A stretch of DNA of 64,000 nucleotides from Thiothrix sp. (lineage in GTDB: Bacteria > Pseudomonadota > Gammaproteobacteria > Thiotrichales > Thiotrichaceae). Position numbers and translations under genes: made by a program. Of the stretch, positions 26,116-33,958 are shown in pieces (positions within the stretch are counted from its first letter, which is position 1; each line of letters begins with the position of its first letter). The notes beneath the pieces are model-generated. The model was not told the DNA's origin. It did not search any database and saw only the letters and a list, made by a program, of their open reading frames with translations. The stretch is from positions 1-64,000 of the forward strand of contig NZ_JAQTLS010000010.1 in assembly GCF_028714775.1 (NCBI RefSeq), written 5' to 3'.

Positions 26116-26843
26116 TGATGAAAACAACGATTCTGTTGGCAATCGTACTTGCCAGTTTGCTCGCAGCCTGTGGCGACAAGGAAACAACCACAGCAACCCC
26201 AGCCAGCACCGCCCAACCCGCCACGATGGGGACTCCCAATACGGCATTGCCTGCTGATGCCCCTGTTGTTGGCACACTGATCAACAGCCTAATCAAACCA
26301 CCGGATACCGAACTGGCGAAGCTCAAGGCGCAAAACGCCGAATATAAAGAACTGGCGTGGGAAGACCTCGAACTGCCGGGGCAGGGCTTGGCAGACATCA
26401 TGAAAAAGTACCAGCCGCAAATCGACGCCATTCCCGAAGGCGATCCGAAAGAAAATGCAGTCCTAGAAAAGATGCAGGCCGAACTTAATAATGCCCCCGT
26501 TAACCCCGCGCTAAATGGCAAAAAGGTCAAACTTCCCGGCTTCGTTTCCCCGCTGGAAGTGGACGAAAAAACCGATACGGTGAAGGAATTCCTGCTCGTA
26601 CCTTTCTTTGGCGCGTGCATCCATGTCCCGCCGCCCCCCGTCAACCAGACCATTTTGGTCACACCACAATCAGGCAAGTCCATCAGTATGGGCGATATGT
26701 ATTCCCCCATCTGGGTTTACGGCACGCTCAGCACCACCGGAAAACACACAGACCTAGCCGATGCGGGCTACCAGATCAATGATGCACGGGTGGAAATCTA
26801 CGAAGAGACGGAACCCACCACGCCTGCAAAAACCGGCAACTAA
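26115..26843 (+). CDS. DUF3299 lipoprotein of the zinc locus
   Basis: 242 aa from MMKTTILL. The lipobox is LLAAC, followed by a Thr/Pro/Ala-rich linker and a DUF3299 domain: KKVKLPGFVSPLEVDEKTD, FLLVPFFGACIHVPPPPVNQ, DMYSPIWVYGTLSTTGKHTD. A Cys-His pair (GACIHVPPPP) is a possible metal site. Three ATG codons in a row (26112, 26115, 26118) make the start ambiguous. It is co-transcribed with the zinc ABC genes and overlaps a convergent gene by 4 bases. Confidence 0.82.
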   Translation: MMKTTILLAIVLASLLAACGDKETTTATPASTAQPATMGTPNTALPADAPVVGTLINSLIKPPDTELAKLKAQNAEYKELAWEDLELPGQGLADIMKKYQPQIDAIPEGDPKENAVLEKMQAELNNAPVNPALNGKKVKLPGFVSPLEVDEKTDTVKEFLLVPFFGACIHVPPPPVNQTILVTPQSGKSISMGDMYSPIWVYGTLSTTGKHTDLADAGYQINDARVEIYEETEPTTPAKTGN

Positions 26844-27235
26844 GGCTTATCCGCAGCAGTGGCGTAGTGCGTTAAGCCGCGCCACACCAACCAGTAAAGC
26901 AGGATACCCAACGCATCCGCAGCCCAATCCGCCACGGAAAATGAGCGCCACGGCGTGAACGCTTGCAATATCTCAATGACCGCGCCGTAAGAAAGCAGTA
27001 AAGGTGCTTTCCAGTACCAAAAGCTGCGTAACGTTGCCAAATCTAACAGGAAAGCAAAGCCGAAAAAGGCGGCAGCGTGAGCCAGCTTGTCGCGGTTGTT
27101 GAATTCCAGCCCCATACCGTCCATCGGCAGTAAGGCAAGCACCAACCCGATAGCCATCAGGCACAGAAATACTATTTTTACGACCCGCCGGGTGGGTGGC
27201 TGAATCGCCAATAAGCGTGAGAGAATGGCTTGCAT
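26840..27235 (-). CDS. VanZ-like membrane protein
   Basis: 131 aa with four hydrophobic helices. The VanZ-family signature is visible as NNRDKLAHAAAFFGFAFLLD, then AVIEILQAFTPWRSFSVADWAADALGIL (read in parts). The family is widespread and mostly of unknown function. The ATG at 27235 has AGG about 8 bases upstream. It shares the CATG tetramer at 27233-27236 with the start of the divergent gene. A TTG at 27259 is an alternative. Confidence 0.82.
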   Translation of the reverse strand: MQAILSRLLAIQPPTRRVVKIVFLCLMAIGLVLALLPMDGMGLEFNNRDKLAHAAAFFGFAFLLDLATLRSFWYWKAPLLLSYGAVIEILQAFTPWRSFSVADWAADALGILLYWLVWRGLTHYATAADKP

Positions 27236-27890
27236 GGATATACCTGCTAATGTGTTCAATCAAGACTGGTTGTTAGTAACGGGCTTCGTCCTGTTCCTAC
27301 TGCTGGTGCAAGCATTCCGCCACGCGCCGTGGGGCTATGTGCGCGAGCACACCCATGTTTACCTTGGCGCTATCGTGTTTGCAAGCACCTTCTGGCTGTT
27401 GCGGGCGGGGATTGGCAGTAACCTCAATTTCCACTTCTTGGGTTTCACGCTCATGACGTTGCTGTTCGGTTGGCGCTTGGCCTTGATTGCCGCCACCGCT
27501 ATCGTGGGCATTACTTTTTGGCGCTTGGATGCTGGCCTGCTTGCTGTCCCCAGCAATACCTTGGTCATGGGCGGCATCCCGATCCTGATCACCCATTGGC
27601 TATTGCGTTGGAGCCAGCGGCGCTTGCCGACCAACATTTTTATTTTCGTGTTCGTCAATGCGTTTTTAGCCGCGATACTCAGTATTGTTGCGGTCATTGC
27701 GGTGGGCAGCTTGCTGCTGTGGTGGACGGAAACGTTTTCGGCGTATTACCTGCAAACCAATTACCTGCCCTATATCCCGCTACTGATGCTGCCGGAAGGG
27801 CTGCTCAATGGCATGTTGACGGTGATTGCGGTGGTGTATGTACCTCAGTGGATACCCGCTTTCGACGATACCCGTTACCTGCGCAAATGA
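27234..27890 (+). CDS. CbiM/ECF-like ABC transporter permease family membrane protein
   Basis: 218 aa with six or so hydrophobic helices: WLLVTGFVLFLLLVQAF, FHFLGFTLMTLLFGWRLALI, then MGGIPILITHWLLRW, IFIFVFVNAFLAAILSIVAV and MLPEGLLNGMLTVIAVVYVP. The pattern is that of the 'energy-coupling factor ABC transporter permease' family found in gammaproteobacteria, related to CbiM. The substrate is unknown; no ATPase adjoins it. The ATG at 27234 overlaps the divergent VanZ start codon; ATG 27225 is an alternative. Confidence 0.72.
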   Translation: MDIPANVFNQDWLLVTGFVLFLLLVQAFRHAPWGYVREHTHVYLGAIVFASTFWLLRAGIGSNLNFHFLGFTLMTLLFGWRLALIAATAIVGITFWRLDAGLLAVPSNTLVMGGIPILITHWLLRWSQRRLPTNIFIFVFVNAFLAAILSIVAVIAVGSLLLWWTETFSAYYLQTNYLPYIPLLMLPEGLLNGMLTVIAVVYVPQWIPAFDDTRYLRK

Positions 27891-27993
27891 GGGGGATGAC
27901 CCATCAAACAGGATAAAGTTCCCGCATTGATGCAAAATAACCGCTTGATTTGCAAACCGTTGATAACTAAATAGATGGAGCCAACGGAATATT

Positions 27994-28010
27994 TGCCCCA
28001 TTAAGGGGCA
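27994..28010. other. Hairpin in the leader of the lytic transglycosylase gene
   Basis: TGCCCC and GGGGCA around ATTAA, 52 bases before the ATG at 28062, followed by a CCGG...CCGG repeat. It may be a leader structure or the terminator of the upstream gene without a T run. Confidence 0.3.
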
Positions 28011-28061
28011 TCCGGTATGGTTGCCGGTTTGTGTCAATTGAATGGATTAAGAAGAAAACTT

Positions 28062-28955
28062 ATGGAAAAGATCATATCTATCGCGCTTGGCGTAGCGCTA
28101 GTGATTGCTTTGTCAATCGCATCGACTCCGCTCAACTTCGCTGATGCGGCTTCCCACAAAGCCCACCGTGCCAAATCGCATCATGTCGGCGGCGGCGGTG
28201 GTTGCCAAACCTTAAGCCCCAGCAGCTTGGAACAGAAAGCCAGCCAGTATGGGCAACCGATTGCCAGTGCCTCTTCCAAATACGGGGTAAGCAAAGACCT
28301 GATCAAAGCCGTGATTACCATCGAAAGTTGTTTCAAATCCACCGCACGTGGCTCTTCCGGTGAAAAAGGTTTGATGCAACTCATGCCGGGGACAGCCCGC
28401 CGTTTCAATATCAACAATGGCTACAATGCGTGGCAAAACATCCACGGCGGTGCGCGTTACTTGAGTTTCTTGCTGGGGCATTACGACGGTAACGCCAGAC
28501 GTGCTATAGCTGCTTACAATGCGGGCGAGGGTAATGTCAGTAAAGGTGGGCGGATTCCGAACAGCGGCTATGTCAGCAAAGTCATGCACGCCTATGGCAA
28601 ATTCTCCGATGGTCAAGACCGTATTTATAAAGCAAGTGTTGCCGAAACGTATGCCGATACCTCAGTGGAACCTCGCGCCAAACCCATCAAAGCGGTGTTG
28701 CGCCAAGCATCATCATCCAGCAAAGCCAACCAAGCGGTGTTGCGGGCTAAGGTGGAAACCAACCAAGTTTTCCCGTGGGATGATTTGCATGTGGGGTCTG
28801 CCAGAGGAGGCTCAAACACTTATGCCGTAAAAGCGGGCGACACCGTGTATGAAGTCATGCGTCAAACCCGCGTGCCAGTACGCCAGCTTATCAGCCTGAA
28901 TAGCCTGCCCGCACCTTATGGGATCAAGGCGGGGCAGGTATTGCGCCTACAATAA
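28062..28955 (+). CDS. Lytic transglycosylase (SLT) with C-terminal LysM
   Basis: 297 aa. The signal peptide ends around NFADAAS. The SLT domain (about 75-185) holds the catalytic Glu in VITIESCFKSTARGSSGEKG, then LMQLMPGTARRF and AIAAYNAGEGNV. A LysM domain at the C-terminus (YAVKAGDTVYEVMRQTRVPV to IKAGQVLRLQ) binds glycan. It cleaves peptidoglycan to anhydro-muropeptides in the periplasm. The start at 28062 is chosen because the signal peptide begins there. Confidence 0.92.
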   Translation: MEKIISIALGVALVIALSIASTPLNFADAASHKAHRAKSHHVGGGGGCQTLSPSSLEQKASQYGQPIASASSKYGVSKDLIKAVITIESCFKSTARGSSGEKGLMQLMPGTARRFNINNGYNAWQNIHGGARYLSFLLGHYDGNARRAIAAYNAGEGNVSKGGRIPNSGYVSKVMHAYGKFSDGQDRIYKASVAETYADTSVEPRAKPIKAVLRQASSSSKANQAVLRAKVETNQVFPWDDLHVGSARGGSNTYAVKAGDTVYEVMRQTRVPVRQLISLNSLPAPYGIKAGQVLRLQ

Positions 28956-28959
28956 GCGT

Positions 28960-30048
28960 TTAGCTGTTGTTATTGCCCCCAAAGTTGGCCCGCCCGACAA
29001 TCAGCGGGTCAGCTTGGCTGAGGTTACGCAGGTCTTTGCCTTTGTAATCCAGCTTGTTGAGCACGTAACGCATCGCATTGAGGCGGGCGCGTTTCTTGCA
29101 GTCTGATTTGACGATGATCCACGGGCATTCGGAAGTGTCGGTGTGGTAGAACATCGCCTCTTTCGCCTTGCCGTATTCGTCCCATTTTTCGAGGGATGCC
29201 AAGTCAATCGGGCTGAGCTTCCACTGCTTGAGCGGGTGAATTTCACGCTCTTTGAAACGGCGGCGCTGTTCTTTGCGGCTGACCGAGAACCAGAACTTGA
29301 TGATATGGATGCCGCTATTGACCAGATTACGCTCCAATTCCGGCGCTTGGCGCATGAACGCGAGGTATTGGTTTTCGTTACAAAAACCCATGACACGCTC
29401 GACGCCTGCACGGTTGTACCAAGAACGGTCAAACAGCACGATTTCACCCGCTGACGGCAGGTGTTGGATGTAACGCTGGAAATACCATTGCCCCTGCTCC
29501 ATTTCAGTGGGCTTTTCCAAGGCGACGACACGCGCACCACGCGGATTAAGGTGTTCCATGAAACGCTTGATTGCGCCACCTTTTCCCGCCGCATCACGTC
29601 CCTCAAAGAAAATCACGACACGCTGCCCGGTTTCACGTACCCACGCTTGCAGTTTGAGCAGTTCCACTTGCAGGTGGTATTTTTGCTTCTCATAATTCTT
29701 GCGTGACAGGCGGTTTTTGTAGGGGTAAACCGCATTGCGCCAGTCATCCACCAATTCATCATCGGGGCTAACCGGCATCCGCGCTTCGTATTTCTGCCAG
29801 CGTAACAACGCCGCCTTCAGTGCCGCTGCGTCATCTGGGGATGCGCCTTCGAGGATAGATTCGAGTGCTTTCATCGCCTCGGCGCTGTTCGCAGGGCGCG
29901 GCTCGGTATGTTCCAGAATGTCTTCTACCGCACTGAACTGCGCATCTTGCGCTTCCGCGCTGGACTGGAGGACAGCAAATTCTTCCACACCGGCGGCTGT
30001 CACTGCTGCGTCCACTGCTGGGGGGTTATTGGTTTTTTCTTGATCCAT
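28960..30048 (-). CDS. ppk2: Polyphosphate kinase 2 (PPK2)
   Basis: 362 aa. An acidic N-terminal extension (about 1-110) precedes one PPK2 domain: Walker A FFEGRDAAGKGGAI, then LEKPTEMEQGQWYFQRY, and Walker B-like VLFDRSWYNRAGVERVMGFC. PPK2 enzymes transfer phosphate between polyphosphate and nucleotides (usually making GTP or ATP from polyP). GGAG precedes the ATG at 30048 by 7 bases, better than 30063. Confidence 0.92.
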   Translation of the reverse strand: MDQEKTNNPPAVDAAVTAAGVEEFAVLQSSAEAQDAQFSAVEDILEHTEPRPANSAEAMKALESILEGASPDDAAALKAALLRWQKYEARMPVSPDDELVDDWRNAVYPYKNRLSRKNYEKQKYHLQVELLKLQAWVRETGQRVVIFFEGRDAAGKGGAIKRFMEHLNPRGARVVALEKPTEMEQGQWYFQRYIQHLPSAGEIVLFDRSWYNRAGVERVMGFCNENQYLAFMRQAPELERNLVNSGIHIIKFWFSVSRKEQRRRFKEREIHPLKQWKLSPIDLASLEKWDEYGKAKEAMFYHTDTSECPWIIVKSDCKKRARLNAMRYVLNKLDYKGKDLRNLSQADPLIVGRANFGGNNNS

Positions 30049-30126
30049 CGTTTTGCTCCACATTGCTCATTAATATAAACACCTAAACCGTTCATGTTAC
30101 CTAAGTACAAGATAGCGCATGGTGAC

Positions 30127-30144
30127 AAATGTCAGCAGACATTT
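30127..30144 (-). terminator. Weak terminator-like hairpin after fic
   Basis: Perfect 7-base arms AAATGTC and GACATTT around AGCA, 7 bases past the fic stop on the minus strand. The U run is short. Confidence 0.35.
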
Positions 30145-30150
30145 TGCCCA

Positions 30151-31233
30151 TTACGCAGTTTCAATCTTCGGGATGTTAAACAACAAATCGACGAGGGCTT
30201 TATTGAGGTAATAATTTTCCCGCCCCAGCCTATGCTTTTCCAAAACGCCATCAACCGCTAACGCATCCAGATAACGGGTGGCTGTCGCCCTCGACACGTT
30301 CAGGTCATGCTCCAAAAACTGCACTTTCGTGTAGGGATGACGAAAAATATTGTTAATCAAATCTTGGCTGTAAAAACGGTGATTGTCCCTGATGTGGTGC
30401 TTTTGTTGCTGCAACAAGCGCCTGATGCCTTCGATCAACGTAATGGTGTGTTTTGCCGTCAAACCAACGCCGCGCACTATGTAAATGACCCAGTTTTCCC
30501 AATTCCCCGTATCACGCACCTCTTGTAACAAGCGGTAATAATCTGTTTTGGTGTGGTTGATGTAACGGCTCAAATACAAGACAGGCGCATCCAACAACCC
30601 TTCTTTCACCAAGTACAGAATGTTAATGATCCTGCCCGTTCGACCATTACCGTCATAGAAGGGATGAATGGTTTCAAACTGGTGGTGGATAATCGCCATC
30701 CTGACCAATGGGTCAAGTTGGACGCAACCATCATGCAGTATCTGCTCCAGATTACCCATCAGCGACGGTATTTGTTCCGGGGAAGGCGGTTCATAGACGA
30801 CTTGCCCAGTTTTATCGTTCCTGAGAACCGTTCCCGGCACTTTCCTGAAACCTGCCCGATTGCTTTCCAACGTTTCCTGTATCGCCAAGATGCTGTTCAA
30901 GGTCAACAAACCATGCTCACGCACCCGCTGATAACCAACCGATAAGCCATCGGCATAATTGGAGACTTCTTTCGCTGCCACATCATGCACATCAGCCTGT
31001 AACCTGTACTTGAACAGCGCATCTTGCGTGGTGATGATATTTTCGATTTCAGAACTGTCTTGGGCTTCCTGCAAACTGAGCGTTGACAATAGAATTGCCT
31101 GATTAGGCATGGTCTTCGCGATACCCTTTAATTCTGCAAGGTAGCGGTGGGCTACAATCAGTGCCTTGAGGATACCGGAAGTTTCCAGTTGGGGAAGCAA
31201 CGCTGCCAGTGAGATAGTTTGCATGTTATCCAT
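30151..31233 (-). CDS. Fic/DOC family protein with wHTH tail
   Basis: 360 aa. The Fic motif is intact: HPFYDGNGRTGR at residues 190-201, with the His needed for AMP transfer. An N-terminal inhibitory motif of the (S/T)xxxE(G/N) kind is present as SSEIEN (60-65), so this is a class II, self-inhibited Fic. A C-terminal winged helix (about 290-345) has VQFLEHDLNVSRATATRYLD. It AMPylates unknown targets. The start is 31233 or the ATG at 31224. Neighbouring toxin-type genes suggest an accessory region. Confidence 0.9.
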   Translation of the reverse strand: MDNMQTISLAALLPQLETSGILKALIVAHRYLAELKGIAKTMPNQAILLSTLSLQEAQDSSEIENIITTQDALFKYRLQADVHDVAAKEVSNYADGLSVGYQRVREHGLLTLNSILAIQETLESNRAGFRKVPGTVLRNDKTGQVVYEPPSPEQIPSLMGNLEQILHDGCVQLDPLVRMAIIHHQFETIHPFYDGNGRTGRIINILYLVKEGLLDAPVLYLSRYINHTKTDYYRLLQEVRDTGNWENWVIYIVRGVGLTAKHTITLIEGIRRLLQQQKHHIRDNHRFYSQDLINNIFRHPYTKVQFLEHDLNVSRATATRYLDALAVDGVLEKHRLGRENYYLNKALVDLLFNIPKIETA

Positions 31234-31234
31234 C

Positions 31235-31301
31235 TTCTCAGAAATGCGGAAATTTGGTATACATCCTCCTCCACCTTCTCAAAAAACGCAATATTTGAGA
31301 A
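31235..31301. promoter_or_regulatory. Repeated operator-like sites between fic and alkD
   Basis: TTCTCAAA and TTTGAGAA form a perfect 8-base dyad with a 10-base spacer (31276-31301). A second, related copy begins TTCTCAGAAATGCGG at 31235, 41 bases away and touching the fic start. Spacing near four helical turns is typical of cooperative operators. Confidence 0.45.
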
Positions 31302-31386
31302 CAAAACGGAATATTCGAGGGTACTCCTTCCCTGACAAGTGGATGTCTTGATAGATTCCCCCCGACAAGACCAATGAGATTGAACT

Positions 31387-32088
31387 GTGAATCCAACTCT
31401 CCAACACCACCTAACCCGACTCGCCAACCCCGTTGACGCTGCCAACCTCCAGCGTTTCTTCAAAACCGCCCACGGCGAATACGGCGCGGGCGACCAGTTC
31501 CGTGGCATCCGCGTCCCCGCGCTGCGGCAACTGGTGAAGCAATACCCGAACCTCAGCCTGCCGGAAGTGGAAACCCTGCTGCATTCGCCGTGGCACGAAG
31601 ACCGTCTGCTGGCACTGCTGATGCTGGTGCGCCAATACCCCAAAGCGGACGCGCCCAAACAGGCGGACATTTTCGCGCTCTACCTGCGCAACCTGCCGCG
31701 CATCAACAACTGGGATTTGGTCGACACCTCCGCCGAACACATCATCGGTGCACACCTGCTGGCGCAAGACCGGGCATTGCTCACCCAACTGGTCGCTTCC
31801 ACCAACCTGTGGGAACGGCGGATCGCGGTGATGGCAACCTTCCACTTCATCAAGCGCGGCGACTTTGCTGACACCCTCACGCTGGCAGCGCGGCTGCTCA
31901 CTGACCGCGAAGACCTGATCCACAAAGCCGTCGGCTGGATGCTGCGCGAAATCGGCAAGCGCGACCTGTCGGCGGAAGAAACCTTCTTGCAAACGCATTA
32001 CCGCCAGATGCCGCGCACGATGCTGCGTTATGCGATTGAGAAACTCCCCGAAGAGCGCCGCCAGCAGTATTTGAGCGGCACAGTGTAG
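31387..32088 (+). CDS. DNA alkylation repair protein (AlkD family)
   Basis: 233 aa with a GTG start. HEAT-like repeats of the AlkC/AlkD glycosylase family: FRGIRVPALRQLVKQYPNL, PWHEDRLLALLMLVRQYPK, NNWDLVDTSAEHIIGAHLL, NLWERRIAVMATFHFIKRGD, HKAVGWMLREIGKRDL. The Trp/Asp-containing NNWDLVD segment is the family active region for removal of N3/N7-alkyl purines. It lies between fic and hipBA-type genes. Confidence 0.9.
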   Translation: MNPTLQHHLTRLANPVDAANLQRFFKTAHGEYGAGDQFRGIRVPALRQLVKQYPNLSLPEVETLLHSPWHEDRLLALLMLVRQYPKADAPKQADIFALYLRNLPRINNWDLVDTSAEHIIGAHLLAQDRALLTQLVASTNLWERRIAVMATFHFIKRGDFADTLTLAARLLTDREDLIHKAVGWMLREIGKRDLSAEETFLQTHYRQMPRTMLRYAIEKLPEERRQQYLSGTV

Positions 32089-32166
32089 ATTTAGCGCAAA
32101 CACTTGTTCCCCGTTTACCAGCAAACCTATACTCCAAATGTGTATATAAACAAGGAGGTGGGACTT

Positions 32167-32460
32167 ATGGTAAATCTCGAACTCGACGATGACCTGATCG
32201 AAGCAGTAACCAAACTCAGTGGTTTAAAAACCAAACAGGAGGCTGTTACCCAAGCTTTGCAGGAATACATCCAACGCCATAAACGAGCCTCAATCCTGCA
32301 ACTGTTCGGCACAATCGACTACGACGCAGGCGATGATCACCGTCCAGAGCGTGCGCTTCACAGTCTGACCCCAGCCGAAAGGCAAGCATGGCATGATGAC
32401 CAGAAAATAATTGCAGAAGCCGCCGTATTACCTGAATCACCTTGGGAAAAACAGGCTTGA
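32167..32460 (+). CDS. VapB-like (DUF2191) antitoxin, orphan
   Basis: 97 aa. An N-terminal ribbon-helix-helix part reads VNLELDDDLIEAVTKLSGLK followed by TKQEAVTQALQEYI, then the LFGTIDYD element seen in VapB/DUF2191 antitoxins. A C-terminal extension of about 35 residues is longer than usual. No VapC PIN toxin follows; the next gene is HipB-like. AAGGAGG stands before the ATG. A small TATAC...GTATA dyad (32128-32146) precedes it and may be its autoregulatory site. Confidence 0.78.
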   Translation: MVNLELDDDLIEAVTKLSGLKTKQEAVTQALQEYIQRHKRASILQLFGTIDYDAGDDHRPERALHSLTPAERQAWHDDQKIIAEAAVLPESPWEKQA

Positions 32461-32470
32461 AATGATGACC

Positions 32471-32512
32471 ATATTCATCAATACTGCCAAATATCCCCAT
32501 TTTGATGAATAT
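32471..32512. promoter_or_regulatory. Large inverted repeat, candidate HipB operator
   Basis: Perfect 11-base arms ATATTCATCAA (32471-32481) and TTGATGAATAT (32502-32512) with a 20-base spacer, directly in front of and partly overlapping possible starts of the HipB-like gene. HipB proteins repress their own operon by binding such dyads. Confidence 0.6.
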
Positions 32513-32519
32513 AAACATC

Positions 32520-32759
32520 ATGCTAGCAACTATCGGTGAAACCATCCGCTCCGCCCGCAAAACGCGCGGCTGGAGTCAACAATACCTTGCCGACCTGTGC
32601 AATCTTGACCGTACCACCATCGGCGCACTCGAACGCAACGATTACAACGACATCGGCATCCGCAAAGTGGAGCGTGTTCTTGGAATGCTGGGCAAAACCC
32701 TCACCACTAAAGATGTCGGCCTGCCCACGCTGGATGAGTTGAAGGTGCAATATGGCTGA
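32520..32759 (+). CDS. HipB-like XRE-family antitoxin/repressor
   Basis: 79 aa from MLATIGETI. The helix-turn-helix reads IRSARKTRGWSQQYLADLCN then LDRTTIGALERNDYNDIGIR; the C-terminal part is short. It forms a pair with the HipA-like kinase, whose start overlaps its last codons by 8 bases. An ATG at 32505 is an alternative start. No Shine-Dalgarno is seen for either, and the dyad operator covers this area, so expression may be leaderless or tightly autoregulated. Confidence 0.85.
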   Translation: MLATIGETIRSARKTRGWSQQYLADLCNLDRTTIGALERNDYNDIGIRKVERVLGMLGKTLTTKDVGLPTLDELKVQYG

Positions 32760-33954
32760 AGTCGACGTTTACACCGGACACGGAACCCAGCCTGCCCCCG
32801 CAGGGCGCTTAAGTGCCAGCCAGCAGCAACACGTTTTCAGCTACCGCCATGATGCCTGCGAGGCTTTGTCGCTGACCATGCCGTTGCGCCACGAAAGTTA
32901 CAATTACGGGCAATTGCACCCCATTTTCGAGATGAACTTGCCCGAAGGTGCGTTGCGCGAAGCCTTAGAGCGCATGACCGCCAAGCAATACGGCAGTGAT
33001 GACCTGACCCTGTTGACCATTCTAGGCACACACCAAATCGGGCGCATTGCCTACGCATTGGCAGACCAACCCTTGCGCCTCCCCAGTGACAACCCCTTAA
33101 CCTTGCAAGATTTACTGAACAACCCCGATGCCAACTTGTTCAGTGAATTGCTGCAACGTTACGCCCAACAATCCGGGGTAGCGGGCGTACAACCCAAAGT
33201 CCTGCTCGACCTGCAAGGGCATCTGACGTTCCCGGTTGAGCATTACATCGTCAAAAGCTGGGGGGCAGATTACCCCCATCTAGGCTGCAATGAATACCTG
33301 TGCATGAGCATTGCCAAAGACGCAGGTTTGAATGTCCCAATCTTTTACCTCAGCGATAACGCCAAGCTGTTGGTCAGCCAGCGTTTCGACATTGGCAGCG
33401 ACGGCGAAGCACTGGGCTTTGAGGATTTTTGCGTGCTGCAAGCCAAAGGCACGAAACAGAAATACGACAGTTCTTTGGAAAGCTGCACCAACACCATCCG
33501 CCAATTTGTTTCACCGGAACATCAGGGCAAAGCGCTGTATGACCTATTCAAACTGACCTACCTCAACATCAGGATCAGGAATGGCGATGCGCACCTGAAA
33601 AATCTGGGCGTGTTATACCCCAACCTGCAAGGCTTGCGCAGTGGTGAAACCCCAAGCATCAGCCGCACGCTTGCCCCCGTGTTTGATCTGGTCAGCACCG
33701 TCCCTTACCTGCCGCATGACACGATGGCGTTGACCCTGACAGGCTCGAAACGCTGGCCTAAACGTAAGGTGCTGCACACCTTTGCGAAACAGCATTGCCA
33801 ACTGGATACGCAAAAAATAGCGGAGATTGAAGCGGCGGTAGAGCAAGCAATTCAGCAGAATTTGGCATTATTGGGGCAATTACAGCAGCAATACGCTGAC
33901 TTTACACTTGTGTCAGAACAGCTTTACACCGTACTGACACAGCCAATGCTATAG
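32752..33954 (+). CDS. HipA-like serine/threonine kinase toxin
   Basis: 400 aa. The N-terminal HipA domain is followed by the kinase core: SGVAGVQPK (141-149, the Gly-rich loop), HYIVKSW with the ATP-binding Lys, catalytic NIRIRNGDAHLKN (Asp279), and APVFDLV (Asp312, metal binding). E. coli HipA phosphorylates GltX and thereby halts translation. The residue aligning with the E. coli autophosphorylated Ser150 appears to be Gly142 here, with a Ser immediately before. GAAGG precedes the start by 6 bases. Confidence 0.88.
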   Translation: MAEVDVYTGHGTQPAPAGRLSASQQQHVFSYRHDACEALSLTMPLRHESYNYGQLHPIFEMNLPEGALREALERMTAKQYGSDDLTLLTILGTHQIGRIAYALADQPLRLPSDNPLTLQDLLNNPDANLFSELLQRYAQQSGVAGVQPKVLLDLQGHLTFPVEHYIVKSWGADYPHLGCNEYLCMSIAKDAGLNVPIFYLSDNAKLLVSQRFDIGSDGEALGFEDFCVLQAKGTKQKYDSSLESCTNTIRQFVSPEHQGKALYDLFKLTYLNIRIRNGDAHLKNLGVLYPNLQGLRSGETPSISRTLAPVFDLVSTVPYLPHDTMALTLTGSKRWPKRKVLHTFAKQHCQLDTQKIAEIEAAVEQAIQQNLALLGQLQQQYADFTLVSEQLYTVLTQPML

Positions 33955-33958
33955 GGGA

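Noticed and set aside
31158-31670. Minus-strand ORF spanning the fic-alkD gap
   Set aside because: It overlaps two real genes in other frames and crosses the dyad region; its Ser/Arg/Cys-rich translation is not protein-like.
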